This document shows positions 13,195-26,689 of a stretch of DNA of 64,000 nt, one piece after another. The DNA is from Elysia chlorotica (taxonomy: Eukaryota; Mollusca; Gastropoda; Plakobranchidae). Positions within the stretch are counted from its first letter, which is position 1, and every line of letters starts with the position of its first letter. Under the pieces are notes generated by a model that saw nothing but the letters and a program-made list of their open reading frames with translations, did not search any database and was not told where the DNA came from. The stretch covers positions 74,402 through 138,401 of the forward strand of contig RQTK01000916.1 in assembly GCA_003991915.1 (NCBI GenBank), given 5' to 3'. Made by a program: the position numbers and the translations under genes.

Positions 13195-14985
13195 ACCTTT
13201 TTAAAGGTTTAAAATTTTAAGTAGAAAAAAGTAAACTGAGTTATTAATTTACTTCGTATTTTGTATTAGAGTAATCCAGTAGGCCTACCTCCATAATAAT
13301 ATACTAGCAATGTTCTAAAAATGGGACCTTTTTAATGCAAAACTACACAAATAGAAACATTAGAAAAGACATAAGTTGTACATGCGGGTATTTTTTTAAA
13401 CATTACTCGTAGAGCGATAGTGGAAGTACCATATTTATTTTTAGTTGTAGAAACCGAAGCTCTGCCTCCTTGCTTGATTTTTTTTCATTTTTTTTTTCTT
13501 TGCTGATTTTTAAACGTCTTTAACTGAGACACCGAGTCTTATCTTTTTGTTTAAAAAATACGAAAAACTAGTTTATCACTATTTTATAGTGAACTAGTTA
13601 TAATGCGATTATTCAATCCATTAAAATACTATCTTCCGTCACGTGACTGAACAAAATATTTACGAGATCCACTGTGTTGCGGGGAAATGGCTAACATCAC
13701 CTTTTCTTTTCGAAATTACTGATGTAAATTGATTTTTCACAAAATAATGAATACTAATTTTGTTCAGCCTAGATTGTAAATCTTTAGCATACAGCTCTAT
13801 AAACAGTTCAGTTATTTATAAACAACCATTTTTACCACGATAACAAGGCTATCGTGTGAAACATTTGACAGCTGTACTGAACAGCACAAACTTACCATAC
13901 GACTTCTTTAATACCGAAATGTATCTTGACAAGTTCTAACAAGATTTGTCGGATTATATGGATACAGTCCTTGAAAGCAACCTAGACACGAGAGTAGTGA
14001 ATATAACAATTCATATAGTATTGTTGTTGCTTTTTGCGTTTTATATTCTTTAAGTTTTGTGATAAAAACATAAAGAATTTTTTTTTTTAAGTGTATTGAC
14101 GCAAACATTAAATTACAGTTTAAAAAGGGCTTCACTAAATACTTTTTTGTATTAATAATAAAAAACAAAAGAATCCAAAAAATTACCAATCTAAAGAAAA
14201 AGCAGAAATAAAAATCTCAGAAAAAAATGCGAAATTAGAGAAATTAATACTAACGCGAGTGCAAAAACGAAGTCCAAATTCAGAATTAAAGATGGGGAAA
14301 GCATAGGCAATCTAGTTCCCATTAGTGAGAAATCGTAAGGTAGTACTAAACTAATAGAGATGTGGGTTAATGGCGTTTAAGAAAATTTAATATTTTTTCG
14401 AAAGATTGAAAGCACCGAATGTGTATTGTGTTGAATGAATAATTTTAAAATTATAAAACTAAACGGCTAATGTTTTCATTTCCGTTTTTATTGAAAATGT
14501 TTACAAATGTATTCTTTGAGTTTTATAGTAGTTATAACCTTCGAAATGTTTCCATAAAAAAGGAAAAAATATATACAACACATAATTATATTTTTCTTGA
14601 TATAGCTACACTGAAGAAAGGCGATTTGGAATAATATGTCTAACTGAGTACAAATACTCCGGGGCGAGATTTATACGAACTTAAAGCCCTGTTGATTTTC
14701 CAGGAAAGACAGGCATAGTCTATCATGGCTATTACGAAAGTCTAGACTCTAAGCGTCGACTGTAGGGAGTGATAGGGGTTTTTGGAATACAAAAACTGTC
14801 AGGATTATAAATGTTATGTAGCACTTAAAGTAGTGTCATATAACGCTAAATATTTGAGACAGGCAGATGTTTCTTATGGTCTTATTGTTGTAAAATCATC
14901 CAAGAAACAAAAAAAAAGATATTTACAATTTAGTCTAGTACGTGATACACCAATATAATATTATTATTGTTGTCTAAGAACACAT
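13195..14985. other. Intergenic, AT-rich
   Basis: No gene. A small hairpin (AACTAGTT arms, about 13568-13601) is the only structure noticed. Confidence 0.55.
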
Positions 14986-14987
14986 CG

Positions 14988-15112
14988 ACTTTGGTAGTGT
15001 TATTACTTATTACCTACCGATGTTAGAAGTTTTATTAATTTCTCCCTGTAGACGTTAGTAGTTTTATTACTGGCTCCTTGCATCCGTTAGTACTTTTATT
15101 ACTATCTAATTT
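14988..15112 (+). repeat. Short tandem repeat, about 40-bp unit, 3 copies
   Basis: GTTAGTAGTTTTATTACT-like blocks recur at about 15022, 15054 and 15086, with a weaker one at about 14995. Confidence 0.6.
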
Positions 15113-15170
15113 GCCCCAGGATACATTATTTCAGTGTTTGTTTTTATAATAAATAGAGAGATAGGTCAGC

Positions 15171-15212
<42 letters not shown>

Positions 15213-15213
15213 G
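15171..15213 (+). repeat. (GA)n microsatellite
   Basis: About 20 units with one AAAG interruption. Confidence 0.95.
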
Positions 15214-15610
15214 AGATGTAAACGTATAATCCCAGATAATTCAACGTTTAACGTACAGAGATAGGAATGAAATATATGACAGAGAAAAATTAATGAATAA
15301 GGAGAGAGAAGACATTGACAGAAAATTGGACGCGTTATCTGGGTCTGTGTGAAGGCCACCATTATACAAGAGAAGGTGTGTAAAGGGGAGGGAGGGGGGA
15401 GACACAATTTTACCCGATAGGAAAATCCCAGTTCTGTTGTTTCAACAAAATCCTTAATGGATTACTCTGGAAATCTTCTACGTTGACGTGAAAATTGTTT
15501 CTTGGGAATTCTTTCCCTCGTCGAAGAGTGTTTAAGAGATTAGCAGGAGCTGAACATTTTTTAAAAACTGCTTCCGGGTTTGATGTACATTCTAATCTTC
15601 TGGTTCCCTC

Positions 15611-15798
15611 GACCTTAGTTTCTGAGATTCTTTTCTCTGTTTGCCTCGCAGCGTTGTTTTTACGAGGGATTTAGATTATAAATGAAATAGGAAACAAGAA
15701 TTTCTCCTGTGATTATAAACATGTTCCTCATACTTGTGCACTAAAAGATTGAGAGCTAGAGCTGTGGGTGAGGAGGGTGATGGACAAAGCTGTGTGTC

Positions 15799-15833
<35 letters not shown>

Positions 15834-16039
15834 AAGAAAAGGAAGAGAGAAAGTTTAGTTTCTAGGGTTGTTTCCTCTGTTTGCCTTCGCAGCGTTGTTT
15901 TTACGAGGGATTTAGATTATAAATGAAATAGGAAACAATAATTCTTCCTGTGATTATAAACATGTTCCTCATACTTGTACACTAAAAGATTGAGAGCTAG
16001 AGCAGTGGGTGAGGAGGGTGATGGACAAAGCTGTGTGTC

Positions 16040-16079
<40 letters not shown>

Positions 16080-16092
16080 AGAAAAGGAAGAG
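15611..16092 (+). repeat. 241-bp tandem duplication
   Basis: Units 15611-15851 and 15852-16092 are nearly identical (GCGTTGTTTTTACGAGGGAT at 15651 and 15892). Each ends in a GT/GA microsatellite of slightly different length. G-runs follow at about 16094-16113. Confidence 0.93.
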
Positions 16093-16502
16093 AGGGGGGG
16101 GGGAGGGGGGGGGTGTAGAGTGGAGTAAGAGATTCATCGGGTCTCGAAAATACCTAAACTAAAGGATGGATGAAGATAAAATTATGTCTTTGAGTAACAG
16201 TGAAGCTTCCAGATCTTTTTATTGTGAAATGTTGACGCAAAACTTGTCTGACAGCTGATCCTCTGGTCACTTGATACCGTTTATAGATTTTAATTAAGCA
16301 GCAATTTTTTTTTACTATTTTACTTCTGACGTTATAACAAGAGGAGGGGGCACATTTAAGGCTACTAAAACAAGACGAAATTTATTATCACATTCAGATT
16401 CAGCATATCAAAAATAGAGAATCTGTTCTGAGTACTAATTTTTAATCACTAATTAGAAAAAAAATGTATTAGTTCTAATGTAGCTGCAAAGCTTTCTCTC
16501 TA

Positions 16503-16506
<4 letters not shown>

Positions 16507-16556
<50 letters not shown>

Positions 16557-16640
16557 GTTTTTTCTGTCTCTTTTTCTCTCTCTCTCATTCTGTATGTATA
16601 TATAATTTATATATATATATAATATATATATATATATTTG
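16507..16640 (+). repeat. (CT)n then (AT)n microsatellites
   Basis: CT tract at about 16507-16555, degenerate to 16587, then an AT tract at about 16597-16638. Confidence 0.95.
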
Positions 16641-17335
16641 GTGTGTGAGATTAGGTGTGTGTGTGTGTGGAGGGGGGGGGGGTTACACGCTTAAATACTT
16701 CTTGGTTAAACTTCATATTTGTTTATTATGTACACGTCTTAAGAGTCATCATTCATATTGATGTAATGTTTAATTTTCCTCCAAAAATTTGAATCGTTTT
16801 GGGGGTTTTGTGTAACCATGTCATTTAATTATAATTTATGTGTGTGTAATACACGTAGGCCTAATACATTTAACATGTCCAAGTCGGTTTTCCTTCAAAG
16901 GAAGAAATAAAGATCTTATCTTATAATATTCTAGACAGTTCACTCAATCATAGTCAAATTACTCGTGTTCAAACAATTTAAATTGCATTGATTGTTTCTA
17001 AATAAGTTTTATGATTTAAAATTTAATCGCATTGCCTTGTTATTCCAGGTGTATTTTTGGTATTACTAATTTACTTTTCATTATTTTTATTCATTCGTTT
17101 ATTTAATAATTGTCTTGTTTATATAAAACAATCACAATGATACAATTAACAGAAACTAAATAACAATGAACGCCTTTTGAAGAAGACAGCTGCTTTAATA
17201 ATTATATCAAGTGCTTTGAAAATAAATGTAACAAGCAAATAAAAGTGCAAGCTATAAATATACAGCACTATTAAACCATTTTTATTTAGGGCTGTTATCG
17301 AATATAATTACACATCGAACATAATTAACATGAAA

Positions 17336-18145
17336 ATGGGGCTTCAGGTACAACAGCATGTTGTGTAATCACATAGAAACTTCAAAAACAATTGTTCAAG
17401 TTATATATTCAAACAGCGTTTTAGTTTTCATCATTTAATTTATGTTATTTTTATTCTTGTACGTAAGTGTTAATTCATTTATTTATCATTGGATGGATAT
17501 AATTCTAATCACAGGTTCGAAAAGTAAATTAAATTTTACCTGGATTTGTCAATGTACAGCTCTAATAAAATATATCCTGACTTGATTGCAAATCGTTATA
17601 AAAAATAGATTTGAAACAATGTGCAGCACCATAGAAATTTTAGGGTGATTGAATCATTAATAATTACATATAAAATAGACTATACTTTGTACGTAAGAAG
17701 TAAGGGAAAAAGCAGTCGATAAGTATACAGTACCATAAACAATAATTGGGCGTTGTTAAACATTCGTCAAACAGGCACCAATTTTAAAGGTATTTTAAAA
17801 CCAGTCAAGGCACAATAATTGGATTTAACACAAATAGACAAGGATCTGTCAACCAAAAATCAGCAGCAATATGTTTGGCTTTACATTCGATCAAAAGAAA
17901 CGCATTTAGCTAAGAAAGTGCGAAATCATACATCCTAACCATGTTCACATAAACATACACGTGAAATAAAGCTTTATTCAGTCAATAAATGCATCCAATA
18001 GAATATATGGGGATAGAATCCAGGTAAAACTGCATTACAGGGAATCACATAAAAACTAAAGGGAAATTATTCAAGTTTTATATACAATCAGCGTGTTTGT
18101 TTCATGGTTTATTTTATTTTTTAAATCTTTTACCTAAGTACAAAT
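17336..18145 (+). repeat. Diverged direct repeat (about 140 bp, offset about 670)
   Basis: 17336-17470 and 18006-18145 align in order: GGTACAACAGCATG / GGTAAAACTGCATTA, AATCACATA-AA, TTCAAGTTATATATTCAAAC / TTCAAGTTTTATATACAATC, CAGCGT, TTAATTTATG. Related short motifs (CAGCACCAT) recur between 17260 and 18210. Confidence 0.5.
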
Positions 18146-18807
18146 GTACGCCATGTATTACATTTTGATATAAAGACAAACTTAAGATAACAGCAACGTG
18201 GAGCATCATGTAAATCATTGTAGGGTCAAACATACATTGGCTCATTATCATTAAATCTCCAATTCACATTTTAGACACCGTTAAAGGACAGGTTACTCAT
18301 AAGACTATGATATACACACAGAAAAGAGCAACAATATGATTTAGAGCATGGTATGTATTACTATAATTCGAATAACGAGCCATAGACATCGAAGATTTAG
18401 TCATTGATAATTAAATATGCTTAATTAACCACCTCTTGCTGTTTTCTTTATCAAAAAGAATACCAAAACTACGACTCTATCAAGGAATAGAGGGATGAAT
18501 AATACTGCGCTCATCCAAAAGTTAAAATAGAATTTCAAATCTTTTTCAAACAAATGAAGGCAACACAATTTACTTGATACATTTTTAGGTAACAATGCAA
18601 GATGATCGATGCAAAGGCATTCTTTATTCAAGCAGTCGTTTCACGCAAAGATTGATAGTAATACTCTCCCCGAAGAAACAATGTAATAAAAAATGAACCT
18701 AATGAATGCAAATTTAAAAGTAGTACTAATCCTTTGAGGTTTGCAGTAAAATAAAATCGAATAAGGCAAATTAAATGAATAACAGACAGGAATGTAGACA
18801 AGGTTTT

Positions 18808-19155
18808 GTAACGCCCACCGTTAGAACCTTAGCAGCAAGGCTAACGTTTGCAAATTTTAGACGCTGCCACAAAAAAAAAACTGAACGATCTCAGGACGTC
18901 TCAACGGTTCACTTTATACTGACATCGGCTTAACCAGTAAGGGTCGACATTTTTACAAATACATTGCAAACGATCGTTGGTTTTGAACCGTAGTTGATTG
19001 GAAGACTAACGCTCTATCACTTTCACCGATCTACTACCCCTTTAATGCTATTCTATTTAGGCTGGTTGATTAACGTCCAACGTCAGCACTAATGTAGGCT
19101 ATAATGAACAGATCACAAGACTAAACGTATGCCAGTTGTACGTGCTGCCGCGTCA
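18808..19155 (-). mobile_element. Two adjacent SINE copies
   Basis: 18808-19038 is a decayed near-complete copy: tail, GACGCTGCCAC middle, core TTTATACTGACATCGGCTTA, and head complement GAAGACTAACGCTCTATCAC. 19058-19155 is a tail-plus-middle fragment (TTAACGTCCAACGTCAGCAC, CGTGCTGCC). Both lie on the minus strand. Confidence 0.7.
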
Positions 19156-19159
19156 TTTT

Positions 19160-19273
19160 TATTCCATTGATGCACACCTCAAAATAGGGGGAGGGGGGGG
19201 GCGAATAGACGCGTGGTAATAAAGAGCACAGTTGTCTTTTTGTTCACAAGAGACAGATAGAAAAAAAAGAGAT

Positions 19274-19304
<31 letters not shown>

Positions 19305-20720
19305 GAAGTCATAAGCTCTGGCATCACCCCCTGCCCCTTTTTTTACACTTCCACACCCCAGTGCCGGCAACATCCCCTAAATTTGGAGAAAGTTTAAGCG
19401 CTTAACACAAATCATTTTCAAGCCTGCATTGATCAATACTTTTTCTAAACTATAACGTCCTATTAAAGTCATTAGTCTTTAATTTCCTACAAATTTGTGA
19501 TTTTTTTTAAAAACCAAGGAACTGTTACTTGCTCATCTACCGACTAGAGATCTCGACTCGGTAAATTTTTGTTCAGAATAGAAACAAAGATGACTAACTC
19601 AAAATATTACTATTACTTTGCGGCGTCTTGATAACATTAAGTGTAGATGTCTAAACGGTTTTAACCATGACAGAACCAAACTTGAAACAAAAGTACTAAA
19701 TTTTTCAGCAACACGACAATTCTGTAATTAGCAATAAGCGTAACTTCAGATAATGTGAAAAAATCACACCTGATCCATTTTGAATATGTTCTTTCTGCCT
19801 TAGTACAAAGAGCAACAAACTGGAAAAAGATGCATTTGGAATCTTTCCATTTATCTTTAAATTACCATCAACACGACTTCTCCCTAAAAGGAAAAAAAAA
19901 ACTGCGCTGGAGACAATGCACTTATTATTCTAACGGGCGCATCTATCTGATTTCACAGTTGTACCACGTGAGGTTGAGTGCAATTAGTGAAGTGCAGGTT
20001 AGTGATTTAGTTGGCATGCGATTAAACAAATAAAATGCAGCACGGATACAACAGTGAAATGTGTTATAGATGCGCGCAGTTATTTGCAATAAGCAATAAT
20101 TTTCTTTTCAAACGGTATGTATAATTGGATTAAATGAATAGTGTTGCCAATTTAAAAGTCAAACTTATAGGATGATGGCAAGTCCTATCCAACGCAAAAA
20201 TTCAATATCAACTGCGCTAATTTAAAATGTTCAAAGAAGGTTCACCTTTGTTTAGAGTAAACTAAAACTCAACGTTAATACTTAAAATTATCGGAAAAGA
20301 CAATTATCCGGTACATTAGGTATGCATGAACAGAAATTGATACCATACAAGATTCAAAGTGCTAGACGAAATGGAACCAAAATATACCAATAAACCCTCG
20401 ACGCTCTGGGCGAAATTTGTATTTAACCATAATTAGATTTGTATTGAGTCATATCCTGAAATACAACTGAAGCCATGGTGGACAGATAAACGAAGTTTCG
20501 TACCATTTATTCACCAGACATAAATACACAGAAAATTATGTTTCAATTTCAATGTACAGAATGTTCACAAACACCAGTTCAACGATTCCATCCAAAATTT
20601 CTATATAAATGAACCACACTGTAGCTTTATCATTTTATCGCCTTTTGATTAAAAAAAAAGCTTTACGTGAGATCAGTATGCATCTCAAAAAATTAAAATG
20701 TCTTTAGAGAGACAGGGAAA
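19160..20720. other. Intergenic, nothing recognised
   Basis: Contains a short GACA repeat (19280-19302) and unique AT-rich DNA. Confidence 0.55.
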
Positions 20721-20747
20721 TAGTACAGGAGCTAGAGAGAGGGAGAG

Positions 20748-20749
20748 AG

Positions 20750-20809
<60 letters not shown>

Positions 20810-20812
20810 GAG
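20748..20812 (+). repeat. (GA)n microsatellite
   Basis: About 30 units with flanking imperfect GA sequence from 20720. Confidence 0.96.
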
Positions 20813-20852
20813 TGTTATCGTCATCAATATAACAATATATACGAGCCACAAT

Positions 20853-20990
20853 GTTAATGTCTGAAAAATGTACGACTGCTACACATACCGTGTGAAGATG
20901 CCATTTTTTTCTGTCTCAGCCGGCGACATTATACTGACACCGACTAAACCAATATGGAGACGAAATCAGGCAAATACATTTGTGATCAAA
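20853..20990 (-). mobile_element. SINE fragment
   Basis: The plus strand shows TGTCTCAGCCGGCGACATTA and ACTGACACCGACTAAACCA, the core in reverse orientation. The tail end is decayed. Confidence 0.65.
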
Positions 20991-20994
20991 TTGG

Positions 20995-22010
20995 TTTGGA
21001 AATGGGAATCTGTTCTATTATATTCTAGGTCTGTGCTATTCTCCGATTCCTTTAGAGAAACATTGAGTGTCTTGTTAAACAAGTAGCCACTCACATAGTT
21101 CTCCGTGTCCCTCTGTTATATTTTCTGTTTGATTAACCCTGAACTGCAAAGTGTCAACCAAGTTTTGGAACTGCAATGAAATGTCTTAGCTTTTACCACA
21201 ACGTTCAATTTTGATACAATTAAGTTTTCATTGTTTTAACAAAACATGTTTTTCATGAATTAACTTGGTTTTTACATTTCTCGAGTGATACTGCACAAAG
21301 TTTGTGAATAATGTCTGGTTCATCACAAGAAGAACAGTTCAACTGGTGAAGTAGACCTGGACTTCTGAGGTCTCAAACTGAATTATGACTGGCACAAGAA
21401 TCTAATTGTGTTGAAATATTGAGCCTCCGTTATGCATCGTAAAGTTGCGCAGTCGAGCAGTGTTGGTGTAGCTCCTCAATTTCAATGTCCATTGTCACCA
21501 ACTTAATGTACACAATGTTTGTTTCTGGCTGACTTGTCCACTGTGATTGTCTCATCCAAGGTGGAGGGCGTGTCCATTCTGAAGGCTAGTCGGGGTGCAG
21601 AGCAAAGAAGTTGTCACGATCAGTCTTTATCTGGGGAAATGTTTATAAAATAATCAATCGTTTTATTATGAAATTTTACGGCATTGCTTTAAGGTTATCT
21701 TCCTTTACTATTACACGATATGATAGGGCCATCACTTAAGGGTGAAACCGGAATTTCAGCAATCATAGACATTTGAAATCGAAACCAGAGTGTTACATTG
21801 CTTTGTTAATGCATGGTCTCTAAAAAAATAACTATAAATATAAGCGATTATGTACTTTCAGTTATACCGATTTTAAACCTGGTTTGCTAAGAAGCTAATA
21901 TTTCTTTGTTAGGTTTGCGAGATGCAATTAGAATGAAGAAGAAAATAATTGAGGTGAGAGGAAATAACGGACATAGTGAAGGATGAAAAAGACTCCCTTA
22001 ATTTGGCTGC
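20995..22010. other. Intergenic, nothing recognised
   Basis: Unique sequence between two SINE fragments. Confidence 0.5.
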
Positions 22011-22014
22011 TTAA

Positions 22015-22215
22015 AATCCAACTGTCATCAGACTGTGCTTCCACATACCAGACAGGTCGGAAAAACCTGGACTCCGTCTCAGCGGGTCACATTTTGCTGA
22101 CTCGGATCTAACCAGGAAGAGAAAAAATTAGTTATATGTTTCATCGATCGTTGGTTTGGAAACGATAAACTTTTAATTGGAAGATAAACGCTGTATCATT
22201 TGCGCCAGACAGCCA
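22015..22215 (-). mobile_element. SINE family B copy, diverged
   Basis: The core complement CTCAGCGGGTCACATTTTGC and the head complement AAGATAAACGCTGTATCATT are recognisable. The tail is largely decayed. Confidence 0.65.
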
Positions 22216-22309
22216 CACCCCTCCACCTGTGCAATTTATATTTGACAATGTAGTGATACATAAATATTTGAAAGAGTAGAATCTTACGCAACAAATGCAT
22301 TTTATTTAA

Positions 22310-25300
22310 CATTAATCAATTTTGTGTACAATATATACAGCAAAATACAAAATCACGGGCTGTATTTATACTTCTAGTACCATTAAGCCAACTACATGCT
22401 TCTGATATATTTGTAATATTTACAGTGTAAATATTACATAAAAAGTTATTTTCCAGAAACAGCATGCAATAAAATCTAGTACTTTTTAAAAAGCATGTCA
22501 TCCTGCAACAATTAAGAGTATGTTTTACTTCATCCTATATGTCTGAGTGGTTCTTCTGAGGTGTAAGGTTAGATCTCTTGGTGAAGCAAGTGAGGCGCTT
22601 GTAGGATGCATGTCTCTGGTTACCAGGAGGATTTCTGTACAGGATGCTTAGTTCAGTTCTATCTGGTGTTAATATCATAGAATCAAAAGCAAAGCAAACA
22701 TTAAGTTGCGACTGAGGATAGAAAGACGGGAGCGGGGATGGGTTAGCTTCATACTATGATATCCTTTGTTGTTATCTTTATATTTCAAGTAATGATAAGC
22801 CAGCTTCATGTTTTACTTCTATGACATTGTCAGGTACAGTGACTTCTTGTGTTGTACTATTAATAGCTTTAGTAATACTGAGCCAACTTGATGTTTTTGA
22901 TAAACGTTCACATTTTTATATACTCTTCCTAAACTCAGTGGGCTCTAGAAATTTTAAAACAGAAGAGATGTTTCACCTATCCAGCCTCGTCAGTAGGTTG
23001 TCATTTGGTAAGCACTCGTTCCAGCCTCGGCAGTAGATTGTCATTTGGTAAGCACTCGTTCCAGCCTCGGCAGTAGGTTGTCATTTGGTAAGCACTCGTT
23101 CCAGCCTCGGCAGTAGGTTGTCATTCATTTTGGTAAGCACTCGTTCCAGCCTCGGCAGTAGGTTGTCATTTGGTAAGCACTCGTTCCAGCCTCGGCAGTA
23201 GGTTGTCATTCATTTTGGTAAGCACTCGTTCCAGCCTCGGCAGTAGGTTGTCCTTTAGTAAGCATCTGTTTCAGCTTCGACTGTAGGTTGTCAATTTTTG
23301 GCAAGTTCAGGCTTGGCAGTGGATTGACATTTGATGGTAAGCACTCGTTCCAGTTCCACCCTTAGGTTGTCATTTAGGCACACGTTCCAGCCTCAATGGT
23401 AGGTTTTAGCATGCGCTGTCTGGTTTAGGTCTGGCCATGGAGAATAGAGATTAGCATTACACCAATGTTTCATAGGAGAAAGTTACCAAAGCTAAACACT
23501 GACGTGGATTTTTTTCAAGTGAATATTTGAGTAACAACTTTATTTCAAATGTAAGAAAAAAAGTCATCACAAATATAACTTTGGTTAAAATTAAATATGG
23601 AGAACATTATTTGTCCCAAGTGAATTCACCAGAAAGCTTTAACCGCGATACTGATGACCTGAACAGTTAGCTACTGCCGACACTTTAAAGTGGAGTTTTT
23701 AGCACAAGCAGCATCGAAATGTTTATTATGCGTAGAACTAAAGTGACTTACGCTTTCACTTCGATGGGTGTATCCACAGAGATGTAAGGACATTTTTGCA
23801 CTTTGAAAAACATTTTAACGAGCAATGACACATATCAGACGAAAATGTATATTAACAGCAGTTCAACTTCTTTTCTAAAACAGCTTGTAATCAAATATGG
23901 GGGTTTACAAAAATATATGCCCCTGCAATGTAATAATGTTTTACTTGATTCTATACGTCTCTGGGTATTTTTTTTAGAGAGATAAGGTTGCGTCTTTTAG
24001 TGAAAGAAATGAGGCGCTACTAAAAAGCACGTCTTTGGCTATCTGGAGGACACTTCTACACAATTCATAATTTTTCTTGTGTCATAACCGTAGAATCATG
24101 AGAAAAGCAAACATTTAGCCGAGACTGATAATTTAAAGGGATTTAGGGGGTGAGAATTTAGTTACTTTGAGTTAGCTTTATACTATGACATCCTCTGTCT
24201 TTTTCTTTATACTTCAGATAAAATTAAAACAGCTTCGTGCTTTTAATGCTATTACTTTGTGCTGTACGACGACTTCACGGGCTGTATTTATACTTCTAGT
24301 ACCATTAAGCCAACTACATGCTTCTGATATATTTCTAAAATTGTAATATACAACAATTTTAGACTTAGCTTTCTCGCCAGTGGGATATCTGGTAACCACT
24401 CGATCCAGCCTCGCCAGTGGGTTGTCCTTTAGTTAGCACCCTTTGCAGCCTCGCAGTAGGACACATGTACACAATGCATAGTTTCTCTGGTATCATAACA
24501 AATCTTAAAATCATAAAAAAAATATTAGCTGAGACTGAAAATTAATTAAAGGCGGAGAGGGGGTGAGAATATACTAACTATAAGTTAGCTTCAAACTATG
24601 ACATATTTAGTTTTATTTACACTTTAAGTAAAAATAAACCAGCTTCGTATTTTAATATTATTTATTGTGCTCTACATAGACTTTATGTGCTGTATTTATA
24701 CTTCTAGTAGTTTACTTCATGCTTTTGATACTGGGACAATTTTTGCTGTACACTAAAATCCAAGTTAGCTGTACAATTTCAAAACAGAAAGATGATTTCA
24801 AAACGATTAAAAAAATCAATAAAAATATAATATACAGCAATCTACCGATATAGCCGTCTCCAGTAGTTTATTTAGCAAGCGCTCGTTCCGGCCTTAGCCG
24901 TAGGTTGTCCTTTGGTAAGTCCCAATTTCAGCCTCGGTAGTAGGTTGTCATATGGCAAGCACTCGTTCCAGAATCGCCAATGGGTTGTCTCTTAAACAAG
25001 CACTTGTTATAGTCACGGCAGTAGGTTATTTGGTAAGCACTCGTTCCAGCCTCGACAGTGAGTTGTCAATATGGCAGCACTCGTTCCAGACATGTCCACA
25101 ATGCATGGTTTCTCTGCTGAGAATAAGAATTTAAAGGCGGGGGTGGGAATATTACTTACTTGATTTAGCTTTATGCTATGATACCCTTTGTCGTTTTCTT
25201 TATACTTTAAGTAACAATTTCAAATAAATGTGCCAGTTAAAAAAAATGAAATAAAATATTTTACTAAGCTGTATTGCCAGTAGGTTATCTGGTAAGCGCT

Positions 25301-25440
25301 TGTTCCAGCCTCGTCAGTAGGTTGTCTTATTGTAAGCACTAATCCCAGTTTTAACGGTAGATTTTCGGTATGCACTGTAAAGTTAAAGGCTGGGTGTGTA
25401 GAAAAAATATCAGCATTACCTCAATTTTTCATAGGAGAGA
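22310..25440 (+). repeat. Higher-order repeat region with nested 40-bp minisatellite
   Basis: Modules repeat in the same order. The GGGCTGTATTTATACTTCTAG block is at about 22355 and 24280, shortened near 24690. GAGGCGCT is at about 22590 and 24010. The GTTAGCTT-TA-ACTATGA block is at about 22745, 24170, 24585 and 25160. The minisatellite follows each time. No open frame spans it. Confidence 0.75.
22976..23420 (+). repeat. 40-bp minisatellite
   Basis: The unit contains TTGGTAAGCACTCGTTCCAG followed by CCTCGGCAGTAGGTTGTCAT. About ten copies; some have a 4-5 bp expansion (CATTCATTTTGG). It decays at the right end. Single or few degenerate copies recur at about 24390-24460, 24870-25085 and 25265-25370. 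Confidence 0.93.
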
Positions 25441-25604
25441 GTTACCGAGCTTGCCACTAGTGACCATTTTGGTAGCATTTATTTTATATGTAGAAAAGAA
25501 AAAATATTGGCGTATTGTGAGAACTAAATGAAAATGTAATATTTCACTTCAATGTGTGTTAACAGTTAGGGCAACACGCCAACATTTCTGAAGCTTCAAA
25601 TTAA

Positions 25605-26001
25605 NNNNNNNNNNNNNNNNNNNNNNNNNNNNNNNNNNNNNNNNNNNNNNNNNNNNNNNNNNNNNNNNNNNNNNNNNNNNNNNNNNNNNNNNNNNNNNNN
25701 NNNNNNNNNNNNNNNNNNNNNNNNNNNNNNNNNNNNNNNNNNNNNNNNNNNNNNNNNNNNNNNNNNNNNNNNNNNNNNNNNNNNNNNNNNNNNNNNNNNN
25801 NNNNNNNNNNNNNNNNNNNNNNNNNNNNNNNNNNNNNNNNNNNNNNNNNNNNNNNNNNNNNNNNNNNNNNNNNNNNNNNNNNNNNNNNNNNNNNNNNNNN
25901 NNNNNNNNNNNNNNNNNNNNNNNNNNNNNNNNNNNNNNNNNNNNNNNNNNNNNNNNNNNNNNNNNNNNNNNNNNNNNNNNNNNNNNNNNNNNNNNNNNNN
26001 N
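25605..26001. other. Assembly gap (397 N)
   Basis: Run of N. Its right edge runs directly into a GA/CAGA microsatellite, so the repeat probably caused the gap. Confidence 1.
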
Positions 26002-26035
<34 letters not shown>

Positions 26036-26036
26036 C

Positions 26037-26069
<33 letters not shown>

Positions 26070-26078
26070 CAGACAGAC

Positions 26079-26119
<41 letters not shown>

Positions 26120-26160
26120 GAGACTGACAGACAGACATACAACCAGAGAGAGAGAGAGGC
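26002..26160 (+). repeat. GA/CAGA microsatellite at gap edge
   Basis: GA units mixed with CAGA tetramers, continuous with the N run on its left. Confidence 0.95.
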
Positions 26161-26689
26161 AGAGATAGACAAGAGAGAAAATTTAACGATACAGACAGAC
26201 ACACATATAAAAAGCAAAAAGTCTGCTTTGAAACGGAAGAAAAATATTCCGTATGGAATGCAGCGATTGCAACGGTAGTAACGTCCCTTTTGTACGCATA
26301 TCAAATGTTATAGTTGGTAGCTTAAAATGCCTATTTGTAAAACCTATCAAACACAATTACACTGATTGTTTTCTGAATGACGTAAACAGGTTATTTTTAT
26401 TTCAAAAGTGTTAACTATTACAGAAAATGTAAAAATTAGTTAAATCAAGATTTGTGCCTTGCTGGTTCTCTAATTCGCTTTGCCGGAATCTTCTTTTTTC
26501 AGTTTGACGATTCAAAATTTAAAATCCATTGAACTACGAGCGAAGGTTTTAGGGCCTTTTGATTTACTGGTATTCGATATTTGGTTTCAGGTTTTGTTAA
26601 CACCATTAGGATAAGTTTTGTTATGCATTTACACATTTCTCCAAAAACTATTACCAACTTGTCAAGTGGAAATTTGTATTAATTCTCTC

